From an uncultured Eggerthellaceae bacterium (GTDB lineage Bacteria; Actinomycetota; Coriobacteriia; Coriobacteriales; Eggerthellaceae), in NCBI GenBank assembly GCA_948829205.1, contig CAQLOA010000004.1, forward strand, positions 1 through 23,950: a stretch of 23,950 nucleotides of DNA, given 5' to 3'. Shown in pieces: positions 22,253 through 23,950 of this stretch. Positions within the stretch are counted from its first letter, which is position 1. Each line of letters begins with the position of its first letter. The notes beneath the pieces were generated by a model. It had not been told where the DNA came from. It ran no database searches and saw nothing but the letters and a program-made list of their open reading frames with translations. Both the position numbers and the translations under genes were made by a program.

Positions 22253-23593
22253 TTACAAACCCTCGATCACGTCCGCCAACTTGCGGGCCCACTTCTGGGC
22301 GTCGTCGGACGATGCAGCCTCCACCATGACGCGCACCACGGGCTCGGTGCCGCTGGGACGCAGCAGGACGCGGCCATCGTCGCCCAGGGCGGCCTCGGCC
22401 TCGGACACGGCTGCTGCCACCACGTCGCTCGACGCCACGGCCTCCTTGTCGGCCACGCGCACGTTGATGAGTTCCTGCGGGAACTTGGTCACGATGCCCG
22501 CGGCCTCGGACACGCTCTTGCCGGAACGCCTCACCGCAGCCATGAACTGCACGGCGGTCATCAGGCCGTCGCCCGTGGAGTTGTGCTCCAGCAGAATCAT
22601 GTGGCCCGACTGCTCGCCGCCGATGGAGAAGCCGTTCGCACGCATCTCCTCAAGCACGTAGCGGTCGCCAACCTTCGTCTGCACCACGTTGATGCCGGCG
22701 TCGCGCATGGCATGGATGAAGCCGAGGTTGCTCATGACGGTGGTGACGACGGTGTCGCCGGAAAGCACGCCTCGGTTCTTCATGTCGATGGCCATGACGG
22801 CCTCCATCACGTCCCCGTCGATCTCGTCGCCTTCGGGGGTGACGAGCATGACCCGGTCGGCGTCGCCGTCATGGGCTACGCCGATGTCGGCGCCCTTCTC
22901 GGCGACGAACTCGCGAAGCGGATCGAGATGGGTCGACCCGCACTGCACGTTGATGTCGGTGCCGTCGTAGTCGTCGTTGATGACATGCACCGTGGCGCCC
23001 AGGCGGCGGAAGGCCTCGGGGCTGCTTTCGAACGAGGCGCCGTGGCCCGTGTCGATGGCCACGCTGTAGCCCTCGAAGTCGATGCCCTGGTCCTTGATGG
23101 ACGACACGGCATGCGACACGTATATCTCCGTGGAATCCTTCAGCGGAACCGCGAAGCCCACATCGGCACCCTTCGGCATGTTCTCGAGCCCGCGGGCCTC
23201 AAGCCCTCCGGCCGTCACGAACGCTTCGATCTCGTCCTCGACGTCGTCGGGCAGCTTGTATCCCTGGGCGTCGAACAGCTTGATGCCGTTGTACTCGGGC
23301 GGGTTGTGCGACGCGGAGATTACCGCACCGCCGGCCGCGTTCAGCTTGCGCACCAGCAGCGCCACCGCAGGCGTGGGCACGACGCCTGCCAGGAGCGCGG
23401 TTCCTCCCGCGCTGGCGACTCCGGCCACCATGGCCGATTCCAGCATGTCGCCGGAAAGGCGCGTGTCCTTGCCGATGATTATCGTCTTGCCCAGGAAGAC
23501 CACCGCGGCCTGCCCCAGGCGGTAGGCTATCTCGTTGGTCAGTTCGACGTTCGCGACTCCGCGAACCCCGTCGGTTCCAAACAGTCGTGCCAT
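22253..23593 (-). CDS. glmM: Phosphoglucosamine mutase GlmM
   Basis: GlmM converts glucosamine-6-phosphate to glucosamine-1-phosphate on the way to UDP-GlcNAc for peptidoglycan. The 446-residue length is normal. It has the canonical start MARLFGTDGVRGVAN, the active-site phosphoserine Ser95 in VISASHNPPEYNGIK, the metal loop DGDADRVML, the sugar loop IGGEQSGHMI and the C-terminal phosphate-binding RPSGTEPVVRVMVE. The ATG at 23593 has a GGGGGAAG site and overlaps the hisE stop (TGATG), so the two are coupled. A longer frame to 23821 runs antisense-like through hisE and is rejected. Confidence 0.97.
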   Translation of the reverse strand: MARLFGTDGVRGVANVELTNEIAYRLGQAAVVFLGKTIIIGKDTRLSGDMLESAMVAGVASAGGTALLAGVVPTPAVALLVRKLNAAGGAVISASHNPPEYNGIKLFDAQGYKLPDDVEDEIEAFVTAGGLEARGLENMPKGADVGFAVPLKDSTEIYVSHAVSSIKDQGIDFEGYSVAIDTGHGASFESSPEAFRRLGATVHVINDDYDGTDINVQCGSTHLDPLREFVAEKGADIGVAHDGDADRVMLVTPEGDEIDGDVMEAVMAIDMKNRGVLSGDTVVTTVMSNLGFIHAMRDAGINVVQTKVGDRYVLEEMRANGFSIGGEQSGHMILLEHNSTGDGLMTAVQFMAAVRRSGKSVSEAAGIVTKFPQELINVRVADKEAVASSDVVAAAVSEAEAALGDDGRVLLRPSGTEPVVRVMVEAASSDDAQKWARKLADVIEGL

Positions 23594-23950
23594 CACTTCC
23601 CCCGCCTCACGTGTTCGTCTTGCAAAATGATGCAGCCGTCGGGCCTCTCGTCGGCGCGCATGCGGTAGTTGAGTTCCGCGGCCAGCTCGTCGACGGACAC
23701 GCCGTAGCGCGCCAGCAGCACGAGCAGGTGGTACACGACGTCGGCCGACTCGTATCGAAGATGGTCGACCGCGCCGTCGATCAGGGCATCGTCGGAGGAG
23801 TAGGCGTCGAGCATCTGGCATTCCTTCGCCGCCAGCCCGACCTCCAGCGCCTCCTCGGACACCTTCTTGAGAAGCTTGTCCAGCGGCCCGTCCAGAAGGG
23901 TTTTCGTATAGCTTTCGCCGGCGGAGTCGCGCCGCGACTCTATTGTGCCG
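23593..23950 (-). CDS. hisE: Phosphoribosyl-ATP pyrophosphohydrolase HisE, partial
   Basis: HisE removes pyrophosphate from PR-ATP in histidine synthesis. The visible 118 residues are the C-terminal bulk of the protein; the frame stays open through the right edge. Family motifs are ESYTKTLLDGPLDKLLKKVSEE, then ALEVGLAAKE (the Glu-rich metal site with Lys/Glu), LRYESADVVYHLLVLLARYG and VDELAAELNYR. The C-terminal DGCIILQDEHVRRGK is unremarkable. A GTG at 23862 is an internal codon, since homology continues upstream of it. The stop overlaps the glmM ATG by one base. The start and any HisI fusion cannot be judged here. Confidence 0.92.
   Translation of the reverse strand, partial: GTIESRRDSAGESYTKTLLDGPLDKLLKKVSEEALEVGLAAKECQMLDAYSSDDALIDGAVDHLRYESADVVYHLLVLLARYGVSVDELAAELNYRMRADERPDGCIILQDEHVRRGK

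Overview
The window looks like chromosome from a high-GC Gram-positive of the class Coriobacteriia, most likely Eggerthellaceae (Eggerthella, Gordonibacter, Slackia or Adlercreutzia type). This placement is inferred from base composition, class B-like sortases, an LCP protein, an SPKTG-type C-terminus and a [4Fe-4S]-type PurF; no 16S gene is present. Almost everything is encoded on the minus strand, so genes read from right to left. Only two genes are on the plus strand. I see no tRNA, rRNA, CRISPR array, transposase or prophage gene.

Left part (1-6350): the 5' part of a class I glutamine amidotransferase of the gamma-glutamyl-GABA hydrolase family leaves the left edge. Next comes a D-methionine ABC importer (metN-metI, then metQ behind a terminator-like hairpin), bounded by a strong terminator. 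Then an XdhC-family protein sits 3 bp upstream of purH.

Middle (6351-16571): a purine-biosynthesis cluster (purF, purM, purN here, purH further left) is interspersed with cell-envelope genes. Between purN and purH lie a secreted protein ending in SPKTGC, a class B-like sortase and a LytR-CpsA-Psr protein. A second sortase, preceded by an unlisted 39-residue membrane protein, overlaps purF by the ATGA junction, so envelope and purine genes share a transcript. A plus-strand PD-(D/E)XK-like (DUF559-type) protein, apparently leaderless, sits between purF and purM. It is flanked by repeat-rich intergenic DNA: a 30-bp inverted-repeat element, an octamer tandem array and a degenerate GGAAGC array.

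Right part (16713-23950): a polyphosphate module follows. It has ppk1, whose product carries an unusual acidic tail of about 310 residues, and upstream of it a two-domain PPK2-type polyphosphate:AMP phosphotransferase. Together they could store phosphate as polyP and return it to AMP. Divergent from this pair is a gamma-carbonic-anhydrase-like protein. Convergent with that gene are glmM (amino-sugar precursor for peptidoglycan) and, overlapping its start, a partial hisE running off the right edge.

The points most worth a second look are the SPKTGC protein with its sortase/LCP neighbours, the small-protein-sortase-purF operon, the PPK1 tail, and two long hairpin-forming intergenic elements that no gene explains.
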